The notes below the pieces were generated by a model. The model worked only from the letters and a program-made list of their open reading frames with translations, made no database searches and was not told the DNA's origin. Positions 27,396 to 37,292 of a DNA stretch of 64,000 nt are shown piece after piece (position 1 is the stretch's first letter; each line of letters opens with the position of its first letter). Source of the DNA: Vibrio sp. JC009 (GTDB lineage: Bacteria > Pseudomonadota > Gammaproteobacteria > Enterobacterales > Vibrionaceae); NCBI RefSeq assembly GCF_029016485.1, contig NZ_CP092107.1, forward strand, positions 992,001 to 1,056,000, in the 5' to 3' direction. A program made the position numbers and the translations under genes.

Positions 27396-29333
27396 ATGTT
27401 AAATAAACTAAGACTCGGCACACAGATTGGTCTGGGATATGGGGTTTTAATCATTCTATTGATTGCCGTCTCAGCATCATCTTACATCGGCCTTCAACAC
27501 TCAGTTAAAGGCTTTAATGACTATCGCGAATTAGCCCGCGACGCTAACCTGGCCGGACGTGTTCAGGCCAATATGCTGATGGTTCGTCTGTTCGCAAAAG
27601 ACTTCCTGATCAAGAACTCTGATAAATCCAAAGGCGATTTTGAAGAACGTTTTGCCCTGCTGAAAGAGCTGGTCGGTGATGCTGAAACGGATATTCAGAA
27701 GCCGGAAAGAGCGGAAAAGGTCGATCAGATCAACAATCTTATCGGCGGTTACTATACCAACTTTGAGCAGGTGACCGACCTGATTCAAAAGCATGATGAA
27801 GTGCTTTATGACAAACTTGGCCCTCTTGGCTCAGAAATGGCCAATGCGCTTGATGAAATCGCAACGACAGCCCATAACGAAGGCTATGACGAAGTCGCTT
27901 ATTTTGCTTCCCGTGCCAGAGAAACCCTTCTGAACGGTCGTCTGTCTCTGGTCAAATATACTGATCAGAATCTGCAGAGCGATATGGATAATGCCCTTAA
28001 GGAACTGACAACAAATCTGGACGCCTTTTATGAAGACCTGGATCTGCAGATTGTCAATCCTGATCGAAAAGTGCTTCTGAACAAGTTCCAGAAAGCCAGA
28101 GAGCAGTATCTGGCAGGTGTTAAAACTATCCATGAGGTCACCGTTGAGCGTAACCGTATTATCCAGAGCGAACTGGACAGAATCGGTCCAATCGTTGCTG
28201 ATGCCAGTGAAGAAGTAAAACTGTCAGTACAAAAAGATCAGGATATCCTTGGTCCTCAGGTAAAACAGGTTAATGAAAGAACCATTCAGACCGTTATCTG
28301 GGTTAGTGTCCTGGCTATCGTTGTCGGCATTGTTCTGGCTTACATCTTAGCCCGCATTATCCGTCGTCCGCTTGGTGGTGAACCACGCGAGATGGAAAAT
28401 ATTGCCCGCGATATCGCTGACGGCGACCTGACCATTAAGTTTAATGATCCGGACAAAGCCACAGGCGTATACGCCGCAATGATGGATATGACCAATGGCC
28501 TGAACGAAGTAATACAACAGGTTCGCTCTGGTTCAAACAACCTGAGTGCCGCTTCCCAGCAGGTAAATGCAACCGCGCAGGGCATCAGCCAGTCAGCCAC
28601 TGAACAGGCATCCGGTGTTGAAGAGACCACAGCAGCTGTTGAACAGCTAAACGCTTCTGTGCAGCAGAACACTGAAAATGCCCGCGTAACCAACAATATG
28701 GCAACGACGGCAGCTCAGCAGGCAGAACAGGGCGGACAGGCCGTGGTTCAGACCGTTGAAGCAATGAAACAGATTGCGGACAAGATTGGCCTTATTGAAG
28801 ATATCGCCTATAAAACCAACCTGCTTTCTCTGAACGCCGCTATCGAAGCCGCCCGTGCCGGTGAGCATGGTAAAGGCTTTACCGTGGTGGCCTCTGAGGT
28901 ACGTAAGCTGGCTGAAAACAGCTCCACAACCGCGCAGGAAATCAATGAACTGGCGACACACAGTGTTGGCATTGCAGAAAACGCAGGCAACCTGATCGCT
29001 GAAATCGTTCCTAGCATCAAGAAGACCGCCGATCTTGTAGAAGAGATCACCGCATCTTCTGAAGAGCAGGCATCCGGTATCGCCCAGATCAATGAATCCA
29101 TGGTGCAGTTGGATAAGGCAACTCAGCAGAATGCTTCCGCCTCTGAAGAGCTGGCTGCAACTGCAGAAGAGCTGAGCGGACAGGCAAGCCAGTTGATTCA
29201 GGCTGTCGCTTTCTTCAAGGTTCAGGACCTGATGCGGACAGGCAGTATCAATGCGCAGCCAATTGCTACCCCTGTCAATGCGAAAAAGGACAACTACGAC
29301 AATCTGGATAACGCAGAGTTTGTAAACTTTTAA
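27396..29333 (+). CDS. Methyl-accepting chemotaxis receptor, HBM-like sensor
   Basis: 645 residues: membrane helix about 9-30, long all-helical periplasmic domain (about 31-300), second membrane helix (about 305-325), HAMP, and signalling domain with tip [20 protein letters not shown] and [18 protein letters not shown]. The sensor opens with a [18 protein letters not shown] pattern, as in helical bimodular (HBM) domains that bind organic acids in Pseudomonas McpS. No C-terminal NWETF-type CheR tether. Methylation sites should lie in the Gln/Glu-rich heptads around 410 and 570. The sole full-length receptor gene in the locus. Confidence 0.9.
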   Translation: MLNKLRLGTQIGLGYGVLIILLIAVSASSYIGLQHSVKGFNDYRELARDANLAGRVQANMLMVRLFAKDFLIKNSDKSKGDFEERFALLKELVGDAETDIQKPERAEKVDQINNLIGGYYTNFEQVTDLIQKHDEVLYDKLGPLGSEMANALDEIATTAHNEGYDEVAYFASRARETLLNGRLSLVKYTDQNLQSDMDNALKELTTNLDAFYEDLDLQIVNPDRKVLLNKFQKAREQYLAGVKTIHEVTVERNRIIQSELDRIGPIVADASEEVKLSVQKDQDILGPQVKQVNERTIQTVIWVSVLAIVVGIVLAYILARIIRRPLGGEPREMENIARDIADGDLTIKFNDPDKATGVYAAMMDMTNGLNEVIQQVRSGSNNLSAASQQVNATAQGISQSATEQASGVEETTAAVEQLNASVQQNTENARVTNNMATTAAQQAEQGGQAVVQTVEAMKQIADKIGLIEDIAYKTNLLSLNAAIEAARAGEHGKGFTVVASEVRKLAENSSTTAQEINELATHSVGIAENAGNLIAEIVPSIKKTADLVEEITASSEEQASGIAQINESMVQLDKATQQNASASEELAATAEELSGQASQLIQAVAFFKVQDLMRTGSINAQPIATPVNAKKDNYDNLDNAEFVNF

Positions 29334-29344
29334 TTGAAAAACAA

Positions 29345-29376
29345 CAGCATAACCCTGAAGCTTCAGGGTTATGCTG
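29345..29376. other. Perfect 32-bp palindrome between receptor gene and cheR
   Basis: CAGCATAACCCTGAAG joined without spacer to its exact complement, 12 bp past the receptor stop. As RNA it is a very stable hairpin without a T-run; probably an intrinsic 3'-end or attenuator that limits cheR transcription. Confidence 0.6.
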
Positions 29377-29488
29377 CTCCAGATCTGACTTAGCTAAAAC
29401 TCTGTCTCCGGTTTAAGGAGAACAGGACCGAAAAGGTCTATAATTAGAGGATAGGCTCTATTGGATCGACTCTGGGTAATAATAACTT

Positions 29489-30391
29489 TTGAAAAAATCG
29501 GTAATTGATTTGTTTTCAGGCTTTAATCTATCAAGCAGTAATAAGAGCAACCTGGCCGCAGAGCTGGCAGGCAGCCGCCTGGCAGAAGTCACTCCTGTCA
29601 ACCGCCATGAGTTTATGCTCTTTAAGGAACTGCTCTACAAACAGGCCGGTATTCATCTGGCGCCGTCTAAAACAACGTTGCTGGAATCGCGTCTGGGCAG
29701 CCGTCTGATCTTTTACGGCTTCAAAACCTACTTTGACTACTATCAGCAGGTTCTCAGAGATGAGAATGAGCTACAGATTTTTATTGATCTGCTGACCACC
29801 AACGAAACCTTTTTCTTCCGTGAAATTGCGCATTTTGACTATCTTCAGCAGCATATTCTTCCCCATTACCGGTACAGCCCAATGCGGGTCTGGAGCGCGG
29901 CCTGTTCCTCCGGGGAGGAAACCTACAGTCTGGGAATGATTCTGGACGACACCTTGGTAAACCGGAACTGGGAACTGATAGGCTCGGATATCAGCCAGAG
30001 GGTTCTGGAAAAAGCGGCCGCCGGTCACTACCAGATGCAACGCCATGAAGGCATTCCGGCACAATACCTGAAGAAATACTGCCTGCGCGGAACCGGCTCT
30101 CAGGAAGGCACGCTTCTGATTCATCAGGGTTTGCGCGAACGGGTTCAGTTCAGCCAGGTAAACCTGAATGCCCAGCTTGCCACTATGGGCCAGTTTGACG
30201 TGATTTTCCTGCGCAATGTTCTTATCTATTTTAATCAGGAAAAGAAAGAAGATATTGTAAGACGGGTAGTAAACCAGTTAAAACCGGGTGGCCACTTATT
30301 TATCAGCCATACAGAAAATCTTCAGGGAATAGATTTAAAATTAAATATGATTCGCCCATCTATTTTCCAGAAATCGGGTGGCACTAATTAG
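29489..30391 (+). CDS. cheR: Chemotaxis methyltransferase CheR
   Basis: About 300 residues. N-terminal CheR domain (EFMLFKELLYKQAGIHL, TNETFFFRE) and SAM-binding domain with VWSAACSSGEETYSLGM and DVIFLRNVLIYF; it methylates receptor glutamates. No ATG is available before the conserved region, so the start is probably the TTG at 29489, with a poor ribosome site. The first 40 residues are Ser/Asn-rich and not conserved. The leader 29400-29460 holds three small hairpins, which with the weak start suggests low or regulated translation. Confidence 0.88.
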   Translation: MKKSVIDLFSGFNLSSSNKSNLAAELAGSRLAEVTPVNRHEFMLFKELLYKQAGIHLAPSKTTLLESRLGSRLIFYGFKTYFDYYQQVLRDENELQIFIDLLTTNETFFFREIAHFDYLQQHILPHYRYSPMRVWSAACSSGEETYSLGMILDDTLVNRNWELIGSDISQRVLEKAAAGHYQMQRHEGIPAQYLKKYCLRGTGSQEGTLLIHQGLRERVQFSQVNLNAQLATMGQFDVIFLRNVLIYFNQEKKEDIVRRVVNQLKPGGHLFISHTENLQGIDLKLNMIRPSIFQKSGGTN

Positions 30392-30456
30392 TTTGTTTGC
30401 ATATAAAACATATGTCATATTTAATATAACGAATAAAAAATAATTGGATTAACGCC

Positions 30457-31542
30457 ATGATAAATGTTCAGTTAGTTGATGATTCAGCTCTGGTTAGAAA
30501 ACTTCTTCAGGAACAGTTAGAAAAAGCGCCGGGAATTACCATTTCGGGCTCAGCTAGAGATCCTATCTTTGCCATGCGAAATATGGAAAAGCAGTGGCCG
30601 GATGTCATTATTCTGGATATTGAAATGCCACGTATGGATGGCATCACCTTCCTGAAAAAAATCATGAGCGAAAGGCCAACCCCTGTCATTATCTGTTCTA
30701 CCCTGACAGAAAAAGGCGCAGATACCACGATGCAGGCAATGGCTGCCGGTGCTGTAGATATTATCACTAAACCTCAGTCGGAGTTGCGCTCGTTTATGCA
30801 AGAATCAAGAGACAGGTTGGTTCATTCAGTAAAAGCGGCCGCTCAGGCAAGAATGGCTAAGGTCCGGGCCTCATCCTCAACTGGAGCAAAATTAAAACCA
30901 ACACCTCCGGAGCCAACTGAAAAACTGACAGCGGATGCCGTTTTACCCGCTCACTCAGACAGAAAGGTGTTCAATACCACAGACAGGGTGGTTGCTATCG
31001 GCACCTCAACCGGTGGCACTCAGGCACTGGAAAAAGTGCTGACCCGCCTGCCCCGCACGGCACCGGGCATTGTGGTTGTTCAGCATATGCCGGAGCAGTT
31101 TACCGCCGCTTTTGCAGAAAGATTGAACCAGCTCAGTGAAGTGACCGTAAAAGAGGCAAAAACCGGCGACAGGGTCATGCCGGGCACAGTGCTTATCGCC
31201 AATGGCGGTAAACATATGCTGTTAAACAGAAGTGGCGCGCAATACACTGTGGTGATCAAGGACGGACCTCTGGTAAGCCGTCACCGCCCGTCGGTGGATG
31301 TGCTGTTCCGCTCCGTTGCAAATGCTGCAGGCCAGAACTCCATCGGCATTATCATGACAGGTATGGGCGATGATGGCGTCAAAGGCATGCTGGAAATGAA
31401 GACCTCCGGCGCGGACACCTATGCCCAGGATGAAGCCTCCTGTGTGGTATACGGAATGCCTAAAGAGGCAGTCAGGCATGGCGCAGCCATGTATGAGGTT
31501 TCCCTGGAGAATATTCCGGAATTGATCGCTTCTTTTTCGTGA
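30457..31542 (+). CDS. cheB: Chemotaxis methylesterase CheB
   Basis: 361 residues: receiver domain (VDDSALVR, phospho-Asp near 54 in [10 protein letters not shown], Lys in ITKP), flexible linker (about 120-175), and methylesterase domain with catalytic Ser in [11 protein letters not shown], His in [10 protein letters not shown] and Asp in MTGMGDDGV. It removes methyl groups and deamidates receptors under CheA control. Unlike many loci of this kind there is no CheD gene between cheR and cheB. Confidence 0.93.
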   Translation: MINVQLVDDSALVRKLLQEQLEKAPGITISGSARDPIFAMRNMEKQWPDVIILDIEMPRMDGITFLKKIMSERPTPVIICSTLTEKGADTTMQAMAAGAVDIITKPQSELRSFMQESRDRLVHSVKAAAQARMAKVRASSSTGAKLKPTPPEPTEKLTADAVLPAHSDRKVFNTTDRVVAIGTSTGGTQALEKVLTRLPRTAPGIVVVQHMPEQFTAAFAERLNQLSEVTVKEAKTGDRVMPGTVLIANGGKHMLLNRSGAQYTVVIKDGPLVSRHRPSVDVLFRSVANAAGQNSIGIIMTGMGDDGVKGMLEMKTSGADTYAQDEASCVVYGMPKEAVRHGAAMYEVSLENIPELIASFS

Positions 31543-31621
31543 GATTAATTCCAAAATTAAATTTAATGTTTCCGAATTAATTATAGGTTAACCCAAAATA
31601 CAAGGTTATTGATTATTTTAT

Positions 31622-31659
31622 AAACGGGCATGATTATCCTAATAACATCAAGCCCGTTT
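31622..31659 (+). terminator. Terminator after cheB
   Basis: 8-bp stem AAACGGGC/GCCCGTTT with a loop that itself can pair (TTAT/ATAA), followed by AATTTT. The remaining 250 bp before the second cheY are AT-rich with no further structure recognised, apart from what must be the promoter of the second module. Confidence 0.7.
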
Positions 31660-31915
31660 AATTTTATGAAAGATAGATTTTAACACTCAAAACAGCTCAC
31701 TAAAATGAGTTAATTATTAATAAATGGATTTATCTAAAAACTATTTATTCAATATAAATACAATTCCATCAGATGATTATTCCTTACGTATTAACTTTAA
31801 CCAAAAACACCAATTTTTTTGATAAGAAACTTAACCAAGTTTGAATTTTTGTCTAAGATAACTAAGTAGGCACAAATAATTTATACATATTGCCGGGCTA
31901 GGGACGTAAAAAGAA

Positions 31916-32281
31916 ATGAGTAAAACAATTTTAATTGTTGATGATTCCGACTCACTCAGACAGGTCGTATCCATCGCACTAAGCGGTGTCGGGTATACTG
32001 TACTAGAGGCCAGAGACGGAAAAGAAGGCTTGCTGCAACTGAATGATAACCGGGTTCACCTGATTATCAGTGACTTTAATATGCCAAATATGAACGGCAT
32101 AGAGTTTGTCAGAAATGCCAAGCAGATAAACAAGTACAAATTTACCCCAATACTCATGCTCACCACAGAGAGCCAGAAGCATCTTGTCGAAGAAAGTAAA
32201 AAAGCCGGGGCCATCGCGTGGATGCTCAAGCCATTCCGGCCTGAGAAGATGATAGATACGGTAAGCAAGCTTATTGCTTAA
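31916..32281 (+). CDS. CheY-like response regulator 2
   Basis: 121-residue receiver with the same layout as the first copy: DD at 9-10, Asp53 in IISDFNMPNMNG, Thr in MLTTES, Lys in MLKPFRP. The two are clearly paralogous, sharing long identical runs such as the start and the TTES/KPF regions. It begins the second CheY-STAS-CheA module, behind its own 373-bp intergenic region, so it may be regulated separately from the first module. Confidence 0.92.
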   Translation: MSKTILIVDDSDSLRQVVSIALSGVGYTVLEARDGKEGLLQLNDNRVHLIISDFNMPNMNGIEFVRNAKQINKYKFTPILMLTTESQKHLVEESKKAGAIAWMLKPFRPEKMIDTVSKLIA

Positions 32282-32317
32282 CCCTCTTCTGCCGACAAGT
32301 AACCGGGGTCAATTCAC

Positions 32318-32605
32318 ATGTCTTCCACTGTCTTTCAGCTACCTGAAGAATTGATGGTCTATAACGCATCCGAGATACACGCTGAACTATATAAAGCAAT
32401 GCTCGGAGCCTCTTCGATCTCACTAGATGCCGGTAAGGTTGAAGAGATAGATGGTGCAGGTTTTCAACTGCTGCTCTGGTCCCGGGTTAAGTGCCAGAAA
32501 TTGAGCAAAGGCTGGGAGCTTGTTAAACCAAGTGAAGAAGTGAGTAACTGTTTTGCGCAGCTTAACCTTCCTCTTCCGGCCGGTATCGATGAGGAGGAGT
32601 TATGA
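32318..32605 (+). CDS. STAS-domain protein 2
   Basis: 95-residue STAS domain, paralogue of the protein at 24178. The turn reads EIDGAGFQLLLW, again without the phosphorylatable Ser. Overlaps the following cheA by 4 bp, so translation is coupled. A parallel loss of the Ser in both copies argues that these act as docking proteins and not as phospho-switches (inference). Confidence 0.82.
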   Translation: MSSTVFQLPEELMVYNASEIHAELYKAMLGASSISLDAGKVEEIDGAGFQLLLWSRVKCQKLSKGWELVKPSEEVSNCFAQLNLPLPAGIDEEEL

Positions 32606-34866
32606 TCCCGGGAATGGAACAGGCGGTAATTACCTTTGTTACCGAATCAAAAGAGCTGCTTGAAGAGATGGAAGCCAGCCTTCTCCAGCTGGAAGAAAAT
32701 GGTGCGTTCGCGGATGATGAGCTGATTAACTCCGTATTCCGCTCTATTCACACCATTAAAGGCAGTGCAGGGATCTTCGGCTTTGAGCACGTAGTAAATC
32801 TGACTCATATTGCAGAAACCATCCTGAGCCAGGTCAGAAACAGTGAAACCAGGCTGGATAAATCTTTAATCAAGCTGTTTCTTTCATGCCGTGATATAAC
32901 CGATGAGCTGGTTCTCAACGCCTCTGAAGACCGCGAACCTGACTGTATACTGCTGGACAAGTCACAAAATTTGATAGAGGCACTGACCGCATACCAACCA
33001 GATATATCCGGTGCGCCCTCGTCCTCATCAACACAGGACTCAGCTCAGGATAAAGAAGAGCAACCAGACAAAAGCAGCAATACCAAAGAAGCTCAATGGT
33101 ATATCTCCTTCCGGCCAAGGCCTCATGTTTTTCTTGACGGCATTGACCCCCTTTCCTGTATCCGGTATCTGAACAAACTCGGCAGAATCAAGCATCTGGA
33201 TGTCATTCAGGATCAGTTGGCAGGGACTTCGGATTTTGACCCCGAGCTCTGTTATCTGGGGTTTGAAATTGCCTTTATCGGTAATGTCAGCAGACAGGAG
33301 CTTATTGATGTTTTTGAGTTTATTCAGTCCGATGCTGATATCACCATAATTCCGCCTGACAGCTCCGTTCAGGACTACATCTCTCTGATTAAAAGGCTGC
33401 CTGACAACAAACAGAAAGTCGGCCAGATCCTGGTTGATGCGGGCGCATTAACCCGCAAGGAGCTGGAGTCCGGCCTTGCACTGCAAAATGAGCTGAAGGA
33501 AACACAGGGCAAACCTCCGCTGATTGGTTCAATGCTGAGTGAATCCGGTAGCGTCAGCCCGGAAGTGATTCAGGCCGCCATTGAAAAACAGACAATAAAG
33601 GCCGGTAAAACCATACAAAAAGTCCAGACACTGCGGATAGAAAACGACAAGCTGGATACCTTGATTGATCAGGTAGGGGAAATGGTCATTACCGGAGCCA
33701 GAACCAATCTGCTGGCACGCGAAACCGGCAGTGAACCCCTGATCGAAGCCATGGAACTGCTTGGCCGTCTGGTGGAAAACATCCGTGACAGCTCACTGAA
33801 ACTGAGGATGGTAAAAATCGGCAACACCTTTAATACCTTCCGGCGTGTTGTCCGGGATATTGCCGAAGGCATGGAAAAGAAAGTGATCCTGAATACTAAA
33901 GGTGATGAAACCGAGCTGGACAAAACCTTTCTGGAAAAAATCAGCGATCCGCTTATGCATATTGTGCGCAACGCTATCGATCACGGAATAGAAACACCTG
34001 AGGAAAGAATTAAAAAAGGAAAGCCCGAGTCCGGTGCCATTGTATTGAACAGTTATCACGATTCAGGATCCGTTGTGATTGAGGTCAGTGATGACGGCAG
34101 AGGCATAGACAAAACAAGGGTGCTGGAAAAGGCACTGGAAAAAGGGCTGATTTCAGAACAGGCCAGACTCAGTGACAGAGAAATTTATGCCCTTATGTTT
34201 GAGCCTGGTTTTTCCACCGCCGAACAGGTTACCAACATCTCAGGCCGCGGCGTCGGCCTTGATGTGGTTAAACGCAATATCGAATCCCTGCGCGGAGAAA
34301 TAGAGATTGATAGCGAGCCTAATCAGGGTTCAACTATCCGTATCCGCCTGCCGCTGACCTTGTCGATTATCGACGGCTTTATGTTTGAGGTCGGAGGCGA
34401 AATGTATGTGATCCCGCTTGATACTGTCGTCGAATGCATCGGGCTTCACGACGTCACTCAGGAGTGCCATGTCAGGGGCAGCCACTATATAAATCTCAGA
34501 GGCGAAGCTTTACCTTTTATCAGGCTCAGGGAGCTTTTCGACTGTCACAATAAACAGGGCAATGACTCAGAAACTCTGGTTATTCTCCAGTCCGGAAAGC
34601 TAAGGGCCGGCATAGTGGTAGATACGCTCAAGGGAGAGTTGCAAACGGTAATTAAACCGCTGGGACAAGTGTTCAGACAACTCAAATGCTTCAGCGGCGC
34701 AACCATATTGGGCAACAGTGATGTAGCAATGATTTTAGATGTACCGGCGTTAGTCCGCCTGGCAACGTCAGTACATGAAAAGAATAACAACGACACCGGA
34801 TTAGCGTTGAGCCAGGAAGAAAGCACCAAGCACCTGGATTTAACCGCAGAGCCGTTAACAGCCTGA
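32602..34866 (+). CDS. Chemotaxis histidine kinase CheA 2
   Basis: 754 residues, same domain order as the first CheA: HPt with His50 in HTIKGSAGIFGF, linker rich in Ser/Gln/Asp, FRPRPHVFLDGIDPLSCIRYL domain, two LGE-like repeats (VGQILVDAGALTRKELESGL; IGSMLSESGSVSPEVIQAAI), P3, P4 (HIVRNAIDHGIE, DDGRGID, GRGVGLDVV) and P5 CheW-like domain. The catalytic parts are intact. Strong GAGGAGGAG ribosome site before ATG 32602. It may form heterodimers with CheA 1 or share the single CheW and receptor set (inference). Confidence 0.92.
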   Translation: MIPGMEQAVITFVTESKELLEEMEASLLQLEENGAFADDELINSVFRSIHTIKGSAGIFGFEHVVNLTHIAETILSQVRNSETRLDKSLIKLFLSCRDITDELVLNASEDREPDCILLDKSQNLIEALTAYQPDISGAPSSSSTQDSAQDKEEQPDKSSNTKEAQWYISFRPRPHVFLDGIDPLSCIRYLNKLGRIKHLDVIQDQLAGTSDFDPELCYLGFEIAFIGNVSRQELIDVFEFIQSDADITIIPPDSSVQDYISLIKRLPDNKQKVGQILVDAGALTRKELESGLALQNELKETQGKPPLIGSMLSESGSVSPEVIQAAIEKQTIKAGKTIQKVQTLRIENDKLDTLIDQVGEMVITGARTNLLARETGSEPLIEAMELLGRLVENIRDSSLKLRMVKIGNTFNTFRRVVRDIAEGMEKKVILNTKGDETELDKTFLEKISDPLMHIVRNAIDHGIETPEERIKKGKPESGAIVLNSYHDSGSVVIEVSDDGRGIDKTRVLEKALEKGLISEQARLSDREIYALMFEPGFSTAEQVTNISGRGVGLDVVKRNIESLRGEIEIDSEPNQGSTIRIRLPLTLSIIDGFMFEVGGEMYVIPLDTVVECIGLHDVTQECHVRGSHYINLRGEALPFIRLRELFDCHNKQGNDSETLVILQSGKLRAGIVVDTLKGELQTVIKPLGQVFRQLKCFSGATILGNSDVAMILDVPALVRLATSVHEKNNNDTGLALSQEESTKHLDLTAEPLTA

Positions 34867-34888
34867 TAGACCGGTAGAGGAATTGTCT

Positions 34889-36517
34889 ATGGAAAATATT
34901 TGTAAACAAATAGCCGCAATGGAAATTGCTTTCGTTCTGATGGATAAAGACTGCACTGTATTAACAGCATCAGACAAAGCCGTACAACTATTCGGTTGCA
35001 AAGCGGGTAACTCTCTGTTTCAGGATAATAAGCTACAGTTTCTTAATCCGGATTATGAAAGCTACCCATTTGAATCTGAGTTGAGAGCACGTCTGGCAAA
35101 AACGCCATCTTCGGATATTGAGGTGGGAATTACCTCTGAAAGCTTCGCCATTAACTGGTACAGGGTGAAGTTAACCGGCTATGAAGACAATTATATTCTC
35201 TTTCTGGAAGATATTACCGAACTGGTAGGGACAAGACGCCTGAACAAACAGCTGTCTGAACGCGACTCTCATACCGGCCTGTTCTACAGGGAAGCCTTTC
35301 TGACCGAAATCAAGACTCATTATGATCAGGGTACGGTTTGCTGTATCCGCATCTGTAATTACCAGAGAATTAAAGAGATCTGGGGAACCGCTGTTGCCAA
35401 TCTGGTCTTTATGGAAATACTGGCACGGGTTCAGTCTGAATGGGAATACGCCATCTGCTGTAAACACTCCATAGACAGTTTTAATATTTTTGTTGATTCC
35501 GGACATGAGCTTGAGATTGAGCCGCTGTATAACCGCCTGAATGAGCCCTTTCATTTCAACGGACATAACTTTTTCAGCAATATCGCCCTTGGCTACTATC
35601 AGGAAAAAGAAGGTGATGAGCTGGAGCGGAGCCTGAACAAAGCTGAAATGGCGATACTGGATGTGATTGACAGCCGTCATCGTCTGGCAGAATTTCAGGA
35701 AGAGCTGGCCAGCCATATGGAGCATCAGACCCGGCTTGAAGCTACTTTCCAGCACGCCATAAACTCAGGCGCAATAGACGAACAGTTTGAAGTGGTTTTC
35801 CAGCCGCTGAATGATGAGAAGAGAGGCACGCCTGCCGGCGCCGAATGCCTGATGCGCTGGAAACTGGATGGCAGCTATGTTTCACCGGTGGAGTTTATTC
35901 CGATTGCAGAACGGCTGGGAGAGATTTCTGAACTGACTTACCTGACCATCCGCTCAATCGCCTCCATCATCAAAAAGATGCAAAACAGCGGTCTGGACTA
36001 CAATCAGTATATTTTTGCCGTCAATATCAGCGTGGTTGAGATATTAGATGTCGATTTTGTGGACAAGATCTGCAACTACATCAACAAACATCAGCTTAGC
36101 CCTAAACAGATAAAGCTGGAGCTTACTGAGTCGGCGTTTATTGATAATTTCAGCTATGTGAATTCTGTCCTGACCAAACTACAGCACAGAGGCTTCAGGA
36201 TATCCATTGATGACTTTGGTACCGGTTTTTCCAGTCTGAGCTACCTGTGCCGGCTGAATTTTGATGAGATAAAAATCGACAAATCCTTTGTTGACGATGT
36301 TGTCTCAAACAGAAAAATTCAGACCGTGTTCAATACCATAGTCTCTCTGGCCCAGAACCTGGACAAGCCGGTTGTAGCAGAAGGGGTTGAATACAGTGAC
36401 CAGCTAGCTTTCGCCAGAATAAAAGGCATTCAGTATGTGCAGGGGTATTATTACAGCAAGCCGCTAAGCAGTAATGATTTTGTCGAGTATCTGCTTGAAC
36501 ATCAGGTAACAGCTTAA
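34889..36517 (+). CDS. PAS / degenerate GGDEF / EAL phosphodiesterase
   Basis: 542 residues, no membrane helices. PAS-like region (about 1-115), a GGDEF fold with the active site lost (HSIDSF in its place), and an EAL domain (about 290-540) with the catalytic set: ECL in GAECLMRW, NIS, ELTES, DDFGTGFSS, KIDKSF, AEGVE and QGYYYSKPL. It should hydrolyse c-di-GMP. ATG 34889 has an AGAGG site; a TTG at 34883 was rejected. 22 bp after cheA 2, so it is the last gene of the module and links chemosensing to c-di-GMP. Confidence 0.9.
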   Translation: MENICKQIAAMEIAFVLMDKDCTVLTASDKAVQLFGCKAGNSLFQDNKLQFLNPDYESYPFESELRARLAKTPSSDIEVGITSESFAINWYRVKLTGYEDNYILFLEDITELVGTRRLNKQLSERDSHTGLFYREAFLTEIKTHYDQGTVCCIRICNYQRIKEIWGTAVANLVFMEILARVQSEWEYAICCKHSIDSFNIFVDSGHELEIEPLYNRLNEPFHFNGHNFFSNIALGYYQEKEGDELERSLNKAEMAILDVIDSRHRLAEFQEELASHMEHQTRLEATFQHAINSGAIDEQFEVVFQPLNDEKRGTPAGAECLMRWKLDGSYVSPVEFIPIAERLGEISELTYLTIRSIASIIKKMQNSGLDYNQYIFAVNISVVEILDVDFVDKICNYINKHQLSPKQIKLELTESAFIDNFSYVNSVLTKLQHRGFRISIDDFGTGFSSLSYLCRLNFDEIKIDKSFVDDVVSNRKIQTVFNTIVSLAQNLDKPVVAEGVEYSDQLAFARIKGIQYVQGYYYSKPLSSNDFVEYLLEHQVTA

Positions 36518-36550
36518 CTCCGGCACCTGGCAAACCTCAGCCAAAATCTC

Positions 36551-36575
36551 ATTCCCACGCCCACCGCGTGGGAAT
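36551..36575. terminator. Terminator / REP-like palindrome after the chemosensory locus
   Basis: 10-bp perfect stem ATTCCCACGC/GCGTGGGAAT with a 5-nt loop, between convergent genes. Sequences of this form recur in many gammaproteobacterial genomes, so it may be both a terminator and a dispersed repeat. Confidence 0.6.
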
Positions 36576-36616
36576 GTTTGTCTTAGCAACTACACAAGGC
36601 AGATAAAAGGCGCGAA

Positions 36617-37096
36617 CTAGACAATCTTCTCAGCAGAAACAATCACACCATCCGTATCTGCATATAAGTAATCACCGTTTTTCACTTCAATATCACCAAA
36701 GGCAAGGTCAACACCCTTTGCACCTTCAGTTAACGGGATGTATTTGCGCGAACAGGTACCTAACGCATACAGGGCTACCGGAATATCTTTGATCTGGAAG
36801 GTGTCTCTGATGTAGCCATTAACAACGATGCCTGAATAGTTGTTGTTTCTTGCAAACTTCATCAGGTTTTCACCCACCACGGCGTAGTATTCACGATCCA
36901 CATCAACCACAACAACTTTACCTGTGCCATCTTCGTCACGAAGCAGTTTGATCAGTTCCGAATTGTTCTTATCCAGTTTTACGGTTACGACTTCACCCTG
37001 ACATTTCTCAGCGCCACCGAAATTTGAATAACCAGGGCCTAAAACACTGACTCGTTCCGGGTACTCGTCACAGATATCTGCGGTAAAAAATTCCAT
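36617..37096 (-). CDS. RraA-family protein (HMG/CHA aldolase type)
   Basis: 159 residues, the size of RraA. Family marks: PGYSNFGGAEKCQGEVVTVK, VVVVDVDREYYAVVG and VVNGYIRDTFQIKD. The Arg-Asp pair in the last motif is the catalytic signature of 4-hydroxy-4-methyl-2-oxoglutarate / oxaloacetate-cleaving aldolases, whereas E. coli RraA has RQ there; the N-terminus (TADICDEYPERV) is nevertheless RraA-like. So it is either an RNase E inhibitor paralogue or a metal-dependent 2-keto acid lyase; I favour the latter. Divergent from the glutamate mutase operon with 229 bp between. A second family member is at 56344. Confidence 0.8.
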   Translation of the reverse strand: MEFFTADICDEYPERVSVLGPGYSNFGGAEKCQGEVVTVKLDKNNSELIKLLRDEDGTGKVVVVDVDREYYAVVGENLMKFARNNNYSGIVVNGYIRDTFQIKDIPVALYALGTCSRKYIPLTEGAKGVDLAFGDIEVKNGDYLYADTDGVIVSAEKIV

Positions 37097-37214
37097 ATAA
37101 ATTCCTTCCTTAATAGGTATTGGTCACTCCCGCATAATAGCACTCTGTGAACATTTTTTTACATCTTTTTTGAAATCATGTACGGTTACGCTACTTGGTC
37201 AAAAAAACACTAAA

Positions 37215-37292
37215 ACTCCCCATAAAAAGACTGCTTCAGAAGCCGTTCAGAGCAAGTCTGATTAAATATAAAAATAGACCATTCCGGGGAGT
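37215..37292 (+). promoter_or_regulatory. Structured leader of the glutamate mutase operon
   Basis: Outer 7-bp stem ACTCCCC/GGGGAGT closing 64 nt, inner pairs AGACT/AGTCT with GCT/AGC, and a competing GCTT-CAG-AAGC hairpin. It ends 33 nt before glmS, whose ribosome site is weak. It does not show a cobalamin-riboswitch B12 box. Possible cis-regulatory RNA. Confidence 0.4.

Noticed and set aside
35171..35755. 194-codon frame antisense to the EAL gene
   Set aside because: No ribosome site or family pattern; the sense gene is certain.
36551..36575. CRISPR-like or REP array after the EAL gene
   Set aside because: Single palindrome, no repeated units with spacers; kept only as terminator/REP-like hairpin. 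No CRISPR array was found anywhere in the window.
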